Positions 1 through 6,770 of a DNA stretch of 17,033 nucleotides are shown here, in pieces. Below the pieces are notes generated by a model. That model was not told the origin of the DNA, did not search any database, and saw only the letters and a program-made list of their open reading frames with translations. Each line of letters begins with the position of its first letter. Within the stretch, counting starts at the first letter, position 1. The position numbers were made by a program, and so were the translations under genes. Source of the stretch: an uncultured Caldilineales bacterium (lineage in GTDB: Bacteria; Chloroflexota; Anaerolineae; JAAEKA01); NCBI GenBank assembly GCA_937907455.1, contig CALESQ010000010.1, positions 1-17,033 of the forward strand, read 5' to 3'.

Positions 1-200
1 ACACCAACAACCGCTATTGCGTCAACTTACACTTGAAATGAGCGAAACTACCGTAAGAATGCGAAGCGCGCGTCATTCAGTAACCTGTGTAGGCCTTGTG
101 GTGACGGATATAATACGCTCACCAATTTACCAGTGTACCAATGTACCGCTGCACAATCTCACTATCGGACTATCACACTTTCCCTCAAATAACGCCCCCT

Positions 201-287
201 GGGGCATTGATACGGGGAAGTTGTGGTAGGGAGGGGTTCGTGTGCGGATGTGAGGCGCGTGTCAGACCGTACTGCGTAATGCGTAAC
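201..287 (+). repeat. 87-bp direct repeat, copy A
   Basis: Matches 387-473 at 83 of 87 positions by eye. Three differences fall near 234-239 and one near 263. It begins ggggcattgatacggg and ends in the doubled heptamer tgcgtaa. It is non-coding and not flanked by other recognisable mobile-element ends. Confidence 0.85.
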
Positions 288-354
288 TCGGAAAGGACTA
301 TTTTGGGTATTGGGATGTAACGTCAGAAGCACACGCAAAGTTGTCCATCCGGCG

Positions 355-375
355 ATACGCAATACGTATTACGCA
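355..375 (+). repeat. Degenerate 7-bp tandem repeat
   Basis: Three adjoining heptamers are seen: atacgca / atacgta / ttacgca. The related doubled heptamer tgcgtaa occurs at 273-286 and 459-472, inside both 87-bp repeat copies. The same 7-bp period recurs with other words elsewhere in the window. Confidence 0.7.
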
Positions 376-386
376 ATAGGCCTTTT

Positions 387-473
387 GGGGCATTGATACG
401 GGGAAGTTGTGGTAGGGAGAGGCTTGTGTGCGGATGTGAGGCGCGTGTTAGACCGTACTGCGTAATGCGTAAC
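387..473 (+). repeat. 87-bp direct repeat, copy B
   Basis: Second copy of the repeat at 201-287, offset by 186 bp. The sequence between the copies contains the heptamer tract at 355-375. With four mismatches the duplication is either recent or maintained by recombination. Confidence 0.85.
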
Positions 474-547
474 CAGAATAGCGGCGATTGAAGGTAAGGA
501 TGTGATGCGCGTGGGGGTGTCACTGCTGCGCGCTGCGTCCCCTCTGA

Positions 548-568
548 ACTGAATACTGATTACTGATC
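548..568 (+). repeat. Degenerate 7-bp tandem repeat
   Basis: Three adjoining heptamers are seen: actgaat / actgatt / actgatc. The tract is non-coding, and its period of 7 rules out an in-frame peptide repeat. Confidence 0.7.
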
Positions 569-637
569 ACCGTGCCAGCGACGCGCGAAGTTGTCCATCC
601 GTGCCCCTCAATCGGCCAAAACGGCCACCCTATCACC

Positions 638-1279
638 CTAAAACTTAACTATATCCTTCCCGCTGAGTTTTTCCTGGATCTTGTCGGTAATCAAGTCCAG
701 ATGCTGGCTATTGTCCACAAAGTTGAGGTTATCCGCAGGCACGGTGAGAATAGGACACAGGTCAAAGCGCTTGACCCAGGCTTCATACAGATCGTTTAGC
801 TGGCTCAAATAGTCGGGTGAGATGTCGCGTTCATAATTGCGCCCGCGGCGGCGGATGCGCTCTCGCAGCGTTTCCACCGAGGCGCGCAGATAGACCACCA
901 GGTCGGGTGGAGGTAAAAAGCCGGTCAGGGCTTCGTAGAGATCGCGATAGCTTTGATAATCACGCTCTTCCATCGCCCCTTGCTCGAACAGGTTGCAGGC
1001 GAATATCTCAGCATCTTCGTAGACACTGCGATCCTGAATCACCGACGTGGGATGATCGAACAGGGCGCGATGGTGGCGCAGACGGCGGCTCAGAAAGAAG
1101 ATCTGCGAATGAAAGCTCCAGCGGCGCATATCGCCGTAGAAATCAGCCAGGTAGGGGTTTTCATCCACCGCTTCGGGGAAGGGCATCCAGCCCAGGCGTT
1201 CACTTAACAGACCAGTGAGGGTAGATTTGCCGACACCGACATTACCGGCAATGGCTACAAAGCGTTTTTTGCTGTTCAC
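638..1279 (-). CDS. Deoxynucleoside kinase (dNK family), second of a tandem pair
   Basis: This enzyme should phosphorylate a deoxynucleoside to its 5'-monophosphate using ATP in cytosolic nucleotide salvage. The 213-aa product shows a P-loop at residues 12-20 (GNVGVGKST), the substrate-side EAVDENPYL segment (about 36-44), the family DRS motif at 83-85 and an arginine-rich lid (RIRRRGRNYER, 141-151). Length and motif order match bacterial dAK/dCK/dGK enzymes. The start is GTG at 1279, overlapping the stop of the upstream kinase in a GTGA, with GGAG about 10 nt upstream, so translation is coupled. Substrate preference cannot be read from sequence; the DRS motif suggests the dAK/dCK-like partner. 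Kinase assignment is firm and the exact substrate is open. Confidence 0.92.
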   Translation of the reverse strand: MNSKKRFVAIAGNVGVGKSTLTGLLSERLGWMPFPEAVDENPYLADFYGDMRRWSFHSQIFFLSRRLRHHRALFDHPTSVIQDRSVYEDAEIFACNLFEQGAMEERDYQSYRDLYEALTGFLPPPDLVVYLRASVETLRERIRRRGRNYERDISPDYLSQLNDLYEAWVKRFDLCPILTVPADNLNFVDNSQHLDLITDKIQEKLSGKDIVKF

Positions 1280-1962
1280 AGAAGGGTCTCCTGACTGTCG
1301 GCGGTGGGCTGCACCCAGGTGAAATCGGGCAGGGCCTGCTGATAAACGCCTTGCTGCAGCGCAGTGCGTACCAAACTCACCACATAGCGGCGGTCTTCCT
1401 CATTGACAACAAAGTTCAGATCGCTGCTGTCAATGGTCAACAGCGGCGCCTGGCTGTAGCCGGCAAAAAAACGGTCATAGGTGGCGCGCAGGGCATCAAT
1501 ATAATCGCGCGACATGGTGCGTTCATAAGAGCGGTCACGCACAGCGATGCGGCTCATCAGCACATCAGTGGCGGCGCGCAGGTGAATTACCAGCGAAGGC
1601 AGCACGATTTTCTCGCTCAGCGCGGTGTGGACGTGTTCGTACACCGCCAACTCATCACCGGCCAGGTTGAGCTGAGCAAACAGGCGGTCTTTGGCAAAGA
1701 GATAGTCACTCACCAATGGCGTGCGCGCCAGAATCGCGCTCACGCTATCATGCTGTTGACGATAGCGGCTGAGCAGAAAGAAAATCTGCGTTTGAAAGGC
1801 ATAGCGGGCACGGTCTTCGTAGAAATCAGACAAAAACGGGTTTTCCTCAAACACCTCCAGCAGCAAGTCTCCGCCTAGTTCATCCCGCAAAATACGCGCC
1901 AGCGTCGTTTTGCCCACACCGATAGGACCTTCAACGGCCAGGTAGAAATGGTTTGTATACAT
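1276..1962 (-). CDS. Deoxynucleoside kinase (dNK family), first of a tandem pair
   Basis: This is a 228-aa paralogue of the following gene. It has a P-loop at 12-20 (GPIGVGKTT), an EVFEENPFL substrate segment (about 36-44) and a lid with RIAVRDRSYER (138-148). In place of DRS it carries SDYLFAKDR (85-93), the variant I associate with deoxyguanosine kinases of the Bacillus Dgk type. The pair may therefore split purine or pyrimidine specificities. In Lactobacillus, tandem dAK/dGK genes encode subunits of one heterodimer, which is a reasonable model here. The ATG at 1962 has no strong ribosome site but follows a well-formed promoter at 2012-2040. The C-terminal tail (about 205-228) extends slightly beyond the family core. 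Confidence 0.92.
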   Translation of the reverse strand: MYTNHFYLAVEGPIGVGKTTLARILRDELGGDLLLEVFEENPFLSDFYEDRARYAFQTQIFFLLSRYRQQHDSVSAILARTPLVSDYLFAKDRLFAQLNLAGDELAVYEHVHTALSEKIVLPSLVIHLRAATDVLMSRIAVRDRSYERTMSRDYIDALRATYDRFFAGYSQAPLLTIDSSDLNFVVNEEDRRYVVSLVRTALQQGVYQQALPDFTWVQPTADSQETLL

Positions 1963-2011
1963 GGTTCAAGCCAGCCTGAAATGAGATAGCCGGTTAAGCG
2001 TGGCACGGTGT

Positions 2012-2040
2012 AGCATACATCAAACAGCGGCAGGTGGCAA
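2012..2040 (-). promoter_or_regulatory. Sigma-70-type promoter for the kinase pair
   Basis: Read on the minus strand, TTGCCA (2040-2035) and TATGCT (2017-2012) are separated by exactly 17 nt. A start near 2005 would give a leader of about 43 nt to the ATG at 1962. The call comes from pattern match only. Confidence 0.5.
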
Positions 2041-2169
2041 GTCAGGCGGGCGAGATGACAGGCTGAGCACCGCGCGCGGCGGATCTGCATTGCTAAGCCG
2101 GTGATAGAAAAACGGCCGATTGCCACAGCAGCGCTCGTTCGCGCCTCCGCCCTTCAGGTGATGAAACCT

Positions 2170-2197
2170 TTTACGCGCGTGGGCCGTATGGTACAAT
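2170..2197 (+). promoter_or_regulatory. Possible promoter for the ECF sigma operon
   Basis: A good -10 element, TACAAT (2192-2197), follows a weak -35, TTTACG (2170-2175), with a 16-nt gap. Transcription would start near 2204, about 45 nt before the GTG chosen for the sigma gene. An autoregulated ECF promoter (GGAAC-like -35) is not evident. Confidence 0.35.
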
Positions 2198-2248
2198 AAC
2201 AAGGTCGGAAACGGCTCTTTCGTTGTGTTTCCTTGGTTGGAGCATCTC

Positions 2249-2890
2249 GTGACTACACCCGAACAACAAGAATTGCAGTGGATTGACGCAGCCCGCCGCG
2301 GTGATCGTCTCGCCTTTGGCCGTCTGGTGCAAGCCTATCAAATTCCGGTTTACAACCTTTCCTACCGGATGCTGGGCAATGCTCAGGAGGCTGAAGACGC
2401 AGCACAAGAGGCCTTCCTGCGCGCCTACAAGCGCCTGTCCACTTATCAGCCTGACAAGAAGTTTAGCAACTGGATGCTGTCCATCGCATCGCACTATTGC
2501 ATTGATCTGCTACGTCGTCGCCGTTTTCAGATGCTGTCGGTGGAAGAAGAAGCGGAAACCGGCTGGCTTGCCAGCGACGATGAGCAGCCCGATGAAGCGG
2601 CCTTGCGCGTTGAGCAATCGCAACAGGTGCGCGCCTTACTGGACCACCTCGAGCCAGGCTATCGCGCGCCGTTGGTGCTGCGCTATTGGCATGATTATTC
2701 CTATCGCGAGATAGCCGATGCCTTGCAGTTGACTGAACCTACAGTGAAAACGCGCCTGCATCGAGCCCGTTTGCAAATGGCCGCCCTGCTGGATGCCCAA
2801 AAGGCAGCGAGCAGTCAGCCCAAATCTGCGGCGTCGCCACGACCCGTTCCGGCCGTGTCGGCTCTGCACGCCCTGCCTGCTGCTACCTGA
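2249..2890 (+). CDS. ECF-type RNA polymerase sigma factor
   Basis: A 213-aa cytosolic sigma factor that would direct RNA polymerase to a stress regulon. Region 2 covers about residues 22-93, with the typical RRGDRLAFGRLVQAYQ opening and AEDAAQEAFLRAYKRL, ending in CIDLLRRRR. Region 4 covers about 125-180 (YSYREIADALQLTEPTVKTRLHRAR, a helix-turn-helix). A GTG at 2225 would add eight residues, but I prefer the GTG at 2249 because GGAG (2239-2242) lies 6 nt upstream and the protein then begins like its family. The tail after residue 185 is Ala/Ser/Pro-rich and probably disordered. The next gene, 20 nt downstream, is its likely anti-sigma factor. Confidence 0.93.
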   Translation: MTTPEQQELQWIDAARRGDRLAFGRLVQAYQIPVYNLSYRMLGNAQEAEDAAQEAFLRAYKRLSTYQPDKKFSNWMLSIASHYCIDLLRRRRFQMLSVEEEAETGWLASDDEQPDEAALRVEQSQQVRALLDHLEPGYRAPLVLRYWHDYSYREIADALQLTEPTVKTRLHRARLQMAALLDAQKAASSQPKSAASPRPVPAVSALHALPAAT

Positions 2891-2910
2891 TATTTAAAGG
2901 AAGACTATCC

Positions 2911-3489
2911 ATGCAACCTTCAACCCTTCCTCCCCCTGCTTTGCACGAAGACTATTCGCTGCGCATGTCGCTGGCGCTGGATGGCTTGCTCGCCGACGAT
3001 GAGCAAGCTGAGCTGAATGCGCACCTGGCGGCTTGCCCTGCCTGCCATACTGCCTGGTTGAAATGGCAGCACATCGGCCACATTATGACGGTTGAGCCGT
3101 TTGCCGGGCCGAGGCAGAACCTGGTGCTTGGCGTGGATCGCGCCCTGCGCCGCGCCGAGCTGCTGAAAGAGCGGCTGCTGGCTGCCTTGTTGGTGAGTGG
3201 CGGTACAGTTGCCATCCTGGTCACAGTCCTGTTCTCCGCAGCTCTGTTCACCGGTGGGCGATTGCTGCTCTCGCCCACTGCCCGCGTAGAGGTCGGCGAA
3301 ACCGTGAACTTTGTCCGCCAGTTTATCGCTCTGCTGGCGGGTAACCTGGCTACGGTGCGTGATGCGGTGCTGGTGACGCTGCCCAGCCCGGCGTTGTTGC
3401 TGCCGGTGGCAGTCTTGTTGATGCTGGCTGCTGCTGCCTGGGCTCAACTGGTATTCCGCAGCGCTTTGCTGCACTCTAATCAGAGCTAA
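2911..3489 (+). CDS. Membrane-bound zinc-finger anti-sigma factor
   Basis: A 192-aa protein that should bind and hold the sigma factor encoded just upstream. The N-terminal cytosolic part carries the HX3CX2C anti-sigma zinc motif (H38, C42, C45, in HLAACPAC). Two hydrophobic segments follow: about 89-115 (LLAALLVSGGTVAILVTVLF) and about 160-182. The stretch between them (about 117-158) would be outside the cytosol and could sense envelope state. The ATG at 2911 has AAAGGAAG upstream. Order and spacing (sigma, anti-sigma, membrane protein) support one operon with the flanking genes. Function as an anti-sigma factor is by family; the signal sensed is unknown. Confidence 0.88.
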   Translation: MQPSTLPPPALHEDYSLRMSLALDGLLADDEQAELNAHLAACPACHTAWLKWQHIGHIMTVEPFAGPRQNLVLGVDRALRRAELLKERLLAALLVSGGTVAILVTVLFSAALFTGGRLLLSPTARVEVGETVNFVRQFIALLAGNLATVRDAVLVTLPSPALLLPVAVLLMLAAAAWAQLVFRSALLHSNQS

Positions 3490-3500
3490 CAGAAAAATTC

Positions 3501-3506
3501 AGGAGG
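3501..3506 (+). promoter_or_regulatory. Strong ribosome binding site
   Basis: A perfect AGGAGG lies 4 nt before the ATG at 3511. It is the strongest Shine-Dalgarno sequence I noticed in the window and suggests the third gene of this operon is the most highly translated. Confidence 0.75.
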
Positions 3507-3510
3507 CATT

Positions 3511-4584
3511 ATGGTTCGTTCTCGTTTTGTTTTAATTGTACTCTTGGCCTGTGTGCTGCTGGTGACGGCCGCAGCACCGGTGCTTGCCCAATCTGATACC
3601 CCTGGCAAGTTGGTGTTTGGCAGCAATTATGTGCTGGCTTCCGGCCAGTCACTCAGCGGTGATCTGGGCGTGCTTGGCGGCAATGCCGTGATCGAGCAAG
3701 GTGCTACCGTCAACGGTGATGTGATGGTGGCAGGTGGCACTTTGACGGTAGCCGGCCAAGTGAATGGCGATATCGCGGTGTTCGGTGGCTCGGCTGTGCT
3801 GCATGACAGTGCCCGCATCACCGGGGATGTGGTTTCCTTTGGCGGCAGTGTGGATCGCAGCGAAAAAGCTACCGTGCTTGGCTCGGTGCAAAGTCGCGGC
3901 GATGGCAGTGATCTGCCTGTGCCGGGGATGCTGACCCCGGAGAACTTCAACATCGCGCCAGGCCAAATTCAGCCGCCAAATCGCTCCTTTGGCGATTGGC
4001 TGCTTGCTGTAGTGCTGCGTGTGATCCGCGTTTTGGTGATGACTCTGGCTATGGCTGCGCTGGCTGCATTGCTGGCGTTGGTCTGGCCCCGAGGCATTGA
4101 GCGCCTCAGCGACACGGTGCGGCTTCAGCCGTTGCCGGTGTTCCTGGTGGGTGTGTTAAGCTGGATCATTGGCATGGGGCTGGTGCTGATTTTCGCCATC
4201 ACCATTTGTCTGCTGCCGGTGGCGTTGGCGCTGGCCGCAGTGTTGGTGGCTGCTGCGTTGCTCTCCTGGGTGATCACCGGCTGGATGGTAGGGCATCGCC
4301 TGCTGGCGCTGCTTCATTTGCGTCAAAGCAACATGGTGCTGGAGGCCGGCATCGGTACTTTTCTGCTGATGGCAGTTTACTTTATGCTCGGCGTGGTAGG
4401 TTGCTTTGCCTTTGTCTTTGGCGCGGTGGTTGCCAGCATTGGCACCGGCGCGCTGGTACTCACCCGCTTTGGCACGCGGCCCTATCCGCCGCTGGCTGTG
4501 GCTTCAACCCACAGCGACTATACCATTCAAATCAGTGGGGCATTGCCCCCTGCGGTTGAGGAAGCTGACGACTCGGCGCGCTGA
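3511..4584 (+). CDS. Secreted beta-solenoid (bactofilin-like) plus polytopic membrane protein
   Basis: A 357-aa protein with a signal peptide (1-26, ending VLA before QSD). A short right-handed solenoid follows at about 45-128, made of repeating turns of the type xGDvxvxGGsaxv (for example NGDVMVAGG, NGDIAVFGG, TGDVVSFGG). A linker leads to four or five membrane segments at about 163-192, 208-232, 232-258 and 280-318. The solenoid resembles polymer-forming (bactofilin-like) domains, but here it would be extracytoplasmic. The gene is third in the sigma/anti-sigma operon, so it may act in envelope stress sensing or be part of the response. The tail from about 325 is hydrophilic. No enzymatic motif is seen. 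The bidirectional terminator at 4647-4680 closes the operon. Confidence 0.8.
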   Translation: MVRSRFVLIVLLACVLLVTAAAPVLAQSDTPGKLVFGSNYVLASGQSLSGDLGVLGGNAVIEQGATVNGDVMVAGGTLTVAGQVNGDIAVFGGSAVLHDSARITGDVVSFGGSVDRSEKATVLGSVQSRGDGSDLPVPGMLTPENFNIAPGQIQPPNRSFGDWLLAVVLRVIRVLVMTLAMAALAALLALVWPRGIERLSDTVRLQPLPVFLVGVLSWIIGMGLVLIFAITICLLPVALALAAVLVAAALLSWVITGWMVGHRLLALLHLRQSNMVLEAGIGTFLLMAVYFMLGVVGCFAFVFGAVVASIGTGALVLTRFGTRPYPPLAVASTHSDYTIQISGALPPAVEEADDSAR

Positions 4585-4646
4585 ATGGAATTCGCCGCCC
4601 ACCGAATGAATCGAAAAGCCTGACACGGCTTGCCAAAACTTCATTA

Positions 4647-4680
4647 AAAAAGCGTAGAGATCAAGATCTCTACGCTTTTT
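4647..4680. terminator. Bidirectional intrinsic terminator
   Basis: A perfect 16-bp inverted repeat (4647-4662 with 4665-4680) around a 2-nt centre has A runs on the left and T runs on the right. On the minus strand it ends the tRNA-Leu transcript, 2 nt after the tRNA 3' end, with six U residues. On the plus strand it ends the sigma/anti-sigma/solenoid operon with five U residues. Confidence 0.92.
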
Positions 4681-4682
4681 AG

Positions 4683-4764
4683 TAGGGCGGGTGGGAGTCG
4701 AACCCACACGACTGTTAGTCTTCGGTTTTTAAGACCGATGCGTCTGCCATTCCGCCACCGCCCC
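4683..4764 (-). tRNA. tRNA-Leu (anticodon TAA)
   Basis: This is a class II tRNA of 82 nt without an encoded CCA. The acceptor stem GGGGCGG pairs with CCGCCCT (one G-U), with discriminator A. The D stem is GCG/CGC. The anticodon stem TCGGT/ACCGA holds the loop CTTAAAA, so the anticodon is TAA (reads UUA). An extended variable arm (GAC-TAACA-GTC) and the T arm GTGGG-TTCGACT-CCCAC follow. It is second in a two-tRNA unit. Confidence 0.95.
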
Positions 4765-4778
4765 AGGGAGATAGCAGA

Positions 4779-4834
4779 TGGCCTATAGCGCCGGCCAACA
4801 GACGTTTTTTGCCTGTGCCAGCCACTATAGGCCA
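4779..4834 (-). other. Long hairpin between the two tRNAs
   Basis: A 10-bp perfect outer stem (tggcctatag 4779-4788 with ctataggcca 4825-4834) is continued by a 6-bp segment (4790-4795 with 4817-4822) and a 4-bp segment (4798-4801 with 4813-4816). The middle segment contains one position that pairs as G-U only in the minus-strand RNA, which is the direction of tRNA transcription. It may guide processing of the tRNA-Cys/tRNA-Leu precursor. Confidence 0.7.
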
Positions 4835-4840
4835 TTTGAG

Positions 4841-4911
4841 AGGCGACGACCGGATTTGAACCGGTGATCAGGGTTTTGCAGACCCTTGCCTTGCCGCTTG
4901 GCCACGTCGCC
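4841..4911 (-). tRNA. tRNA-Cys (anticodon GCA)
   Basis: The tRNA is 71 nt without an encoded CCA. The acceptor stem GGCGACG/CGTCGCC is perfect, with discriminator T(U), as expected for tRNA-Cys. The D stem is GCC/GGC. The anticodon stem AGGGT/ACCCT carries the loop CTGCAAA, so the anticodon is GCA. The T stem is ACCGG/CCGGT. It is the first gene of the unit, starting about 6 nt after the predicted transcription start. Confidence 0.96.
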
Positions 4912-4923
4912 ACAACCAAGGGC

Positions 4924-4951
4924 ATTGTACTCAGACAAGGGCTTTTGTCAA
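4924..4951 (-). promoter_or_regulatory. Promoter of the tRNA-Cys/tRNA-Leu unit
   Basis: On the minus strand TTGACA (4951-4946) and TACAAT (4929-4924) are 16 nt apart, a near-consensus housekeeping promoter. The expected start near 4917 is just before tRNA-Cys. The tRNAs therefore need not depend on read-through from the subtilase gene. Confidence 0.75.
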
Positions 4952-4977
4952 AGGTAGATAAGGGGGGAAGTGACTGC

Positions 4978-5012
4978 TTACTGTTTACTTCTCACTTCTC
5001 ACCACTCACTCC
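4978..5012 (+). repeat. Degenerate 7-bp tandem repeat overlapping a gene end
   Basis: Five adjoining heptamers are seen: ttactgt / ttacttc / tcacttc / tcaccac / tcactcc. The tract runs across the stop codon (5006-5008, minus strand) of the subtilase gene, so it has reached the end of a coding sequence. Confidence 0.7.
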
Positions 5013-6673
5013 CCCGCGTTGCAATCCAGGCTGGCGGGGATGTTGACGATGGACGGCCCGCCGGAGCTGAGCGGCGCAGCGCTGCGTTGGATGCAGGTGG
5101 CAGCCTGGGTGTTGTCCAGGCCGTTGCCCAGCAACAGCGCGGCCTGACCGCTCACCAGCGGCGCGGCAAACGAAGTGCCGACCCAGAAGCGGTAGCCGGT
5201 TTTCGACTGCGTGGCCAGACTGATCACCCCCAAGCCGCAATCGGCATCGGCAGGAGTGCATTCGTGGGCGCGCGGCATACACAGGCTTTCGGTCAGGCTG
5301 ATGCCATCTGCGCCGGGGGCAGTGACATCACCTGCATTGGCATAGCAGGCCCGGTTTCCGTCTGTGTTGCTGCCTGATACACCCAGCACATAGGTAAAAT
5401 CTGCAGGCCAGTGCATGGGGAGTGGCTCGGTGCTGTCATAGGAATCGTTGCCAGAGGCCGCTACCACCAACGCGCCGTGGTCGTTGGCGTGGCGCAGGGT
5501 TTCATCCAGCGAGACGATCTCAGCCGGCCAGCCGGCATCGGTCACCTTCTTCGGTTGATGTACGCCCAGGCTCAAGCTGATTATCATGGGGCGGCGGTCG
5601 CTTTGTGACTGGGCAAGCTGCTCGCCCACAAACTGGCTCACCGCCTGGTTTAGTGTCCACAGATCGCCGCAACCATAGTCGTTTAGCACACGCACCAAGT
5701 GAATGTCGCTGGCGGGAGCCACGGCGCGCACCAGACCCGCCGCAAACAAGCCGTGATCGGCTACGTTCACCGGCATACTTACCGCCACCGTGTTGTCCAG
5801 GGTGGTTTCGTTGAGCATCTCAGGGAAGGCCAACGTCAAGTCCAAATCAAGTTGGCTGTCGTGAATCGAGGCAGCAGCGCCTGGCTGATAGGGTGAGGTG
5901 TCGAAGACGCCAATCACTACGCCCTTGCCGCTGGCATCGCCGCGGCCGCTGCCATCAGCCGCCAAACCGATCTGGCGGAAGGCCCATTGCTTCCAGAAGA
6001 TTTCGGGAGCGGCCTCTGCGCCCATGCCGCCGCTGCTGCTGCCGCCTACCTCGAAGGGACTGCCGCCTACCTCGAACGGGCTGCCGCCTACCTCAAACGG
6101 ATCATCTACCACGCGGCAGGGGCTGGCCGGATCGGCCAACGGGCCGGTGAGATAGTTGGGATCGGCGTAAACCCCGAACTTTTGCCCCAGCCCGTTGATT
6201 TTGCTGATCACCTGTTCGGTGTCTTTGTCTTGCGGCCAGGCCAACAGGCTAAGGCTAAGGGCGCGCGTGTCGGGCGGGAACGAGGTAACTGGCGTGGCCC
6301 CGCGCTTGCCGCTGTTGCTGGCTTGCCAGTCCAGCTTTTCGCTCTGATCAGGGGAGCTGTAGCGCAGGGTGCAGTTTTGTACAATGTGGAAGCCTTCGTC
6401 CGCTGCGCCGAGTGCGGCAAACAGCTTGGCAATGCCTTCAGCCGGGCCGGTGAGGATGGCCTGGCCGGTGAGGTAATGATCGCCGGCTGCGCCCGGAGGC
6501 AAGTCAGCATCAAAAAATTGGCTGCATGTAAAGTAAGGTGCGGCCGCGGCTGGGGGAGGTGTGGGCGTAGCCGTGGGGCGCTGCCCGCTGAGATCGCAGG
6601 CTGTCAGACTGAACACAGCTAGCAGCAAAGCCGCGCTTAGCAATGCACGCGAGGTAAAACGGTAGCTATTCAT
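5006..6673 (-). CDS. Subtilisin-like (S8) serine protease lipoprotein
   Basis: A 555-aa exported protease. The signal peptide ends in a lipobox (LTAC, Cys26), so the mature protein should be anchored in the membrane and face outward. A Pro/Thr/Ala-rich stretch (31-46) leads to an N-terminal domain (about 47-188) that may be a prodomain. Three exact PFEVGGS heptapeptides (192-212) form a linker. The S8 domain (about 225-520) keeps the full triad: Asp258 (VIGVFDTS), His307 (DHGLFAAGLV) and Ser501 (GTSFAAPLVSG), plus oxyanion Asn409 (AASGND). Cys pairs near the C-terminus may form disulfides. The ATG at 6673 has CAGGAG 7 nt upstream. It follows the TPR-CHAT gene by 97 nt on the same strand. Substrate is unknown. 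Confidence 0.92.
   Translation of the reverse strand: MNSYRFTSRALLSAALLLAVFSLTACDLSGQRPTATPTPPPAAAAPYFTCSQFFDADLPPGAAGDHYLTGQAILTGPAEGIAKLFAALGAADEGFHIVQNCTLRYSSPDQSEKLDWQASNSGKRGATPVTSFPPDTRALSLSLLAWPQDKDTEQVISKINGLGQKFGVYADPNYLTGPLADPASPCRVVDDPFEVGGSPFEVGGSPFEVGGSSSGGMGAEAAPEIFWKQWAFRQIGLAADGSGRGDASGKGVVIGVFDTSPYQPGAAASIHDSQLDLDLTLAFPEMLNETTLDNTVAVSMPVNVADHGLFAAGLVRAVAPASDIHLVRVLNDYGCGDLWTLNQAVSQFVGEQLAQSQSDRRPMIISLSLGVHQPKKVTDAGWPAEIVSLDETLRHANDHGALVVAASGNDSYDSTEPLPMHWPADFTYVLGVSGSNTDGNRACYANAGDVTAPGADGISLTESLCMPRAHECTPADADCGLGVISLATQSKTGYRFWVGTSFAAPLVSGQAALLLGNGLDNTQAATCIQRSAAPLSSGGPSIVNIPASLDCNAGE
6039..6101 (-). repeat. Three 21-bp in-frame repeats in the subtilase gene
   Basis: Three adjoining 21-bp units (6039-6059, 6060-6080, 6081-6101) differ at only a few bases and encode PFEVGGS three times. 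They sit exactly between the N-terminal domain and the catalytic domain. Copy number is likely to vary between strains by slippage. Confidence 0.9.
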
Positions 6674-6770
6674 AGATTGGCTCCTGTCCTTGTTTGTACT
6701 TTATTGAAACTTACGCAATGAATATTTCGACGCAGGGGACTGCGCTTGTCACTCTGCTCAAATCCTGTTT

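Larger units (their letters stand above)
1..637. other. Gene-free repeat-rich spacer
   Basis: No convincing gene is seen here. Open frames are short, overlap the repeats and resemble no family I recognise. The region holds an 87-bp direct repeat (201-287 and 387-473) and a partial third echo near 498-515 (ggatgtgatgcgcgtg). A 14-bp word, aagttgtccatccg, occurs at 338-351 and again at 588-601. Several 7-bp tandem tracts lie at 273-286, 355-375, 459-472 and 548-568. An 8-bp-period tract starting with 'acc' covers about 121-152. A perfect TATAAT lies at 109-114 on the plus strand, but its upstream element is poor and no plus-strand gene follows. No convincing terminator is seen after the kinase gene that ends at 638. 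Confidence 0.7.

Noticed and set aside
201..473. CRISPR-like array
   Set aside because: Only two long copies with a 99-bp gap, no regular short repeat and spacer pattern.
608..626. Terminator after the kinase pair (ggcc-aaaac-ggcc)
   Set aside because: Only a 4-bp stem and no U run on the minus strand.
2920..3474. 184-codon open frame opposite the membrane anti-sigma gene
   Set aside because: Gln/His/Arg-rich translation typical of an antisense shadow; the plus-strand gene has a ribosome site, zinc motif and membrane helices.
5987..6622. 211-codon open frame on the plus strand opposite the subtilase
   Set aside because: It mirrors the codon pattern of a clear S8 gene on the other strand and resembles no family. 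The same applies to long plus-strand frames opposite the kinases (1351-1878), the TPR-CHAT gene (8451-8993) and the ATPase (11647-12282, 12319-12906).
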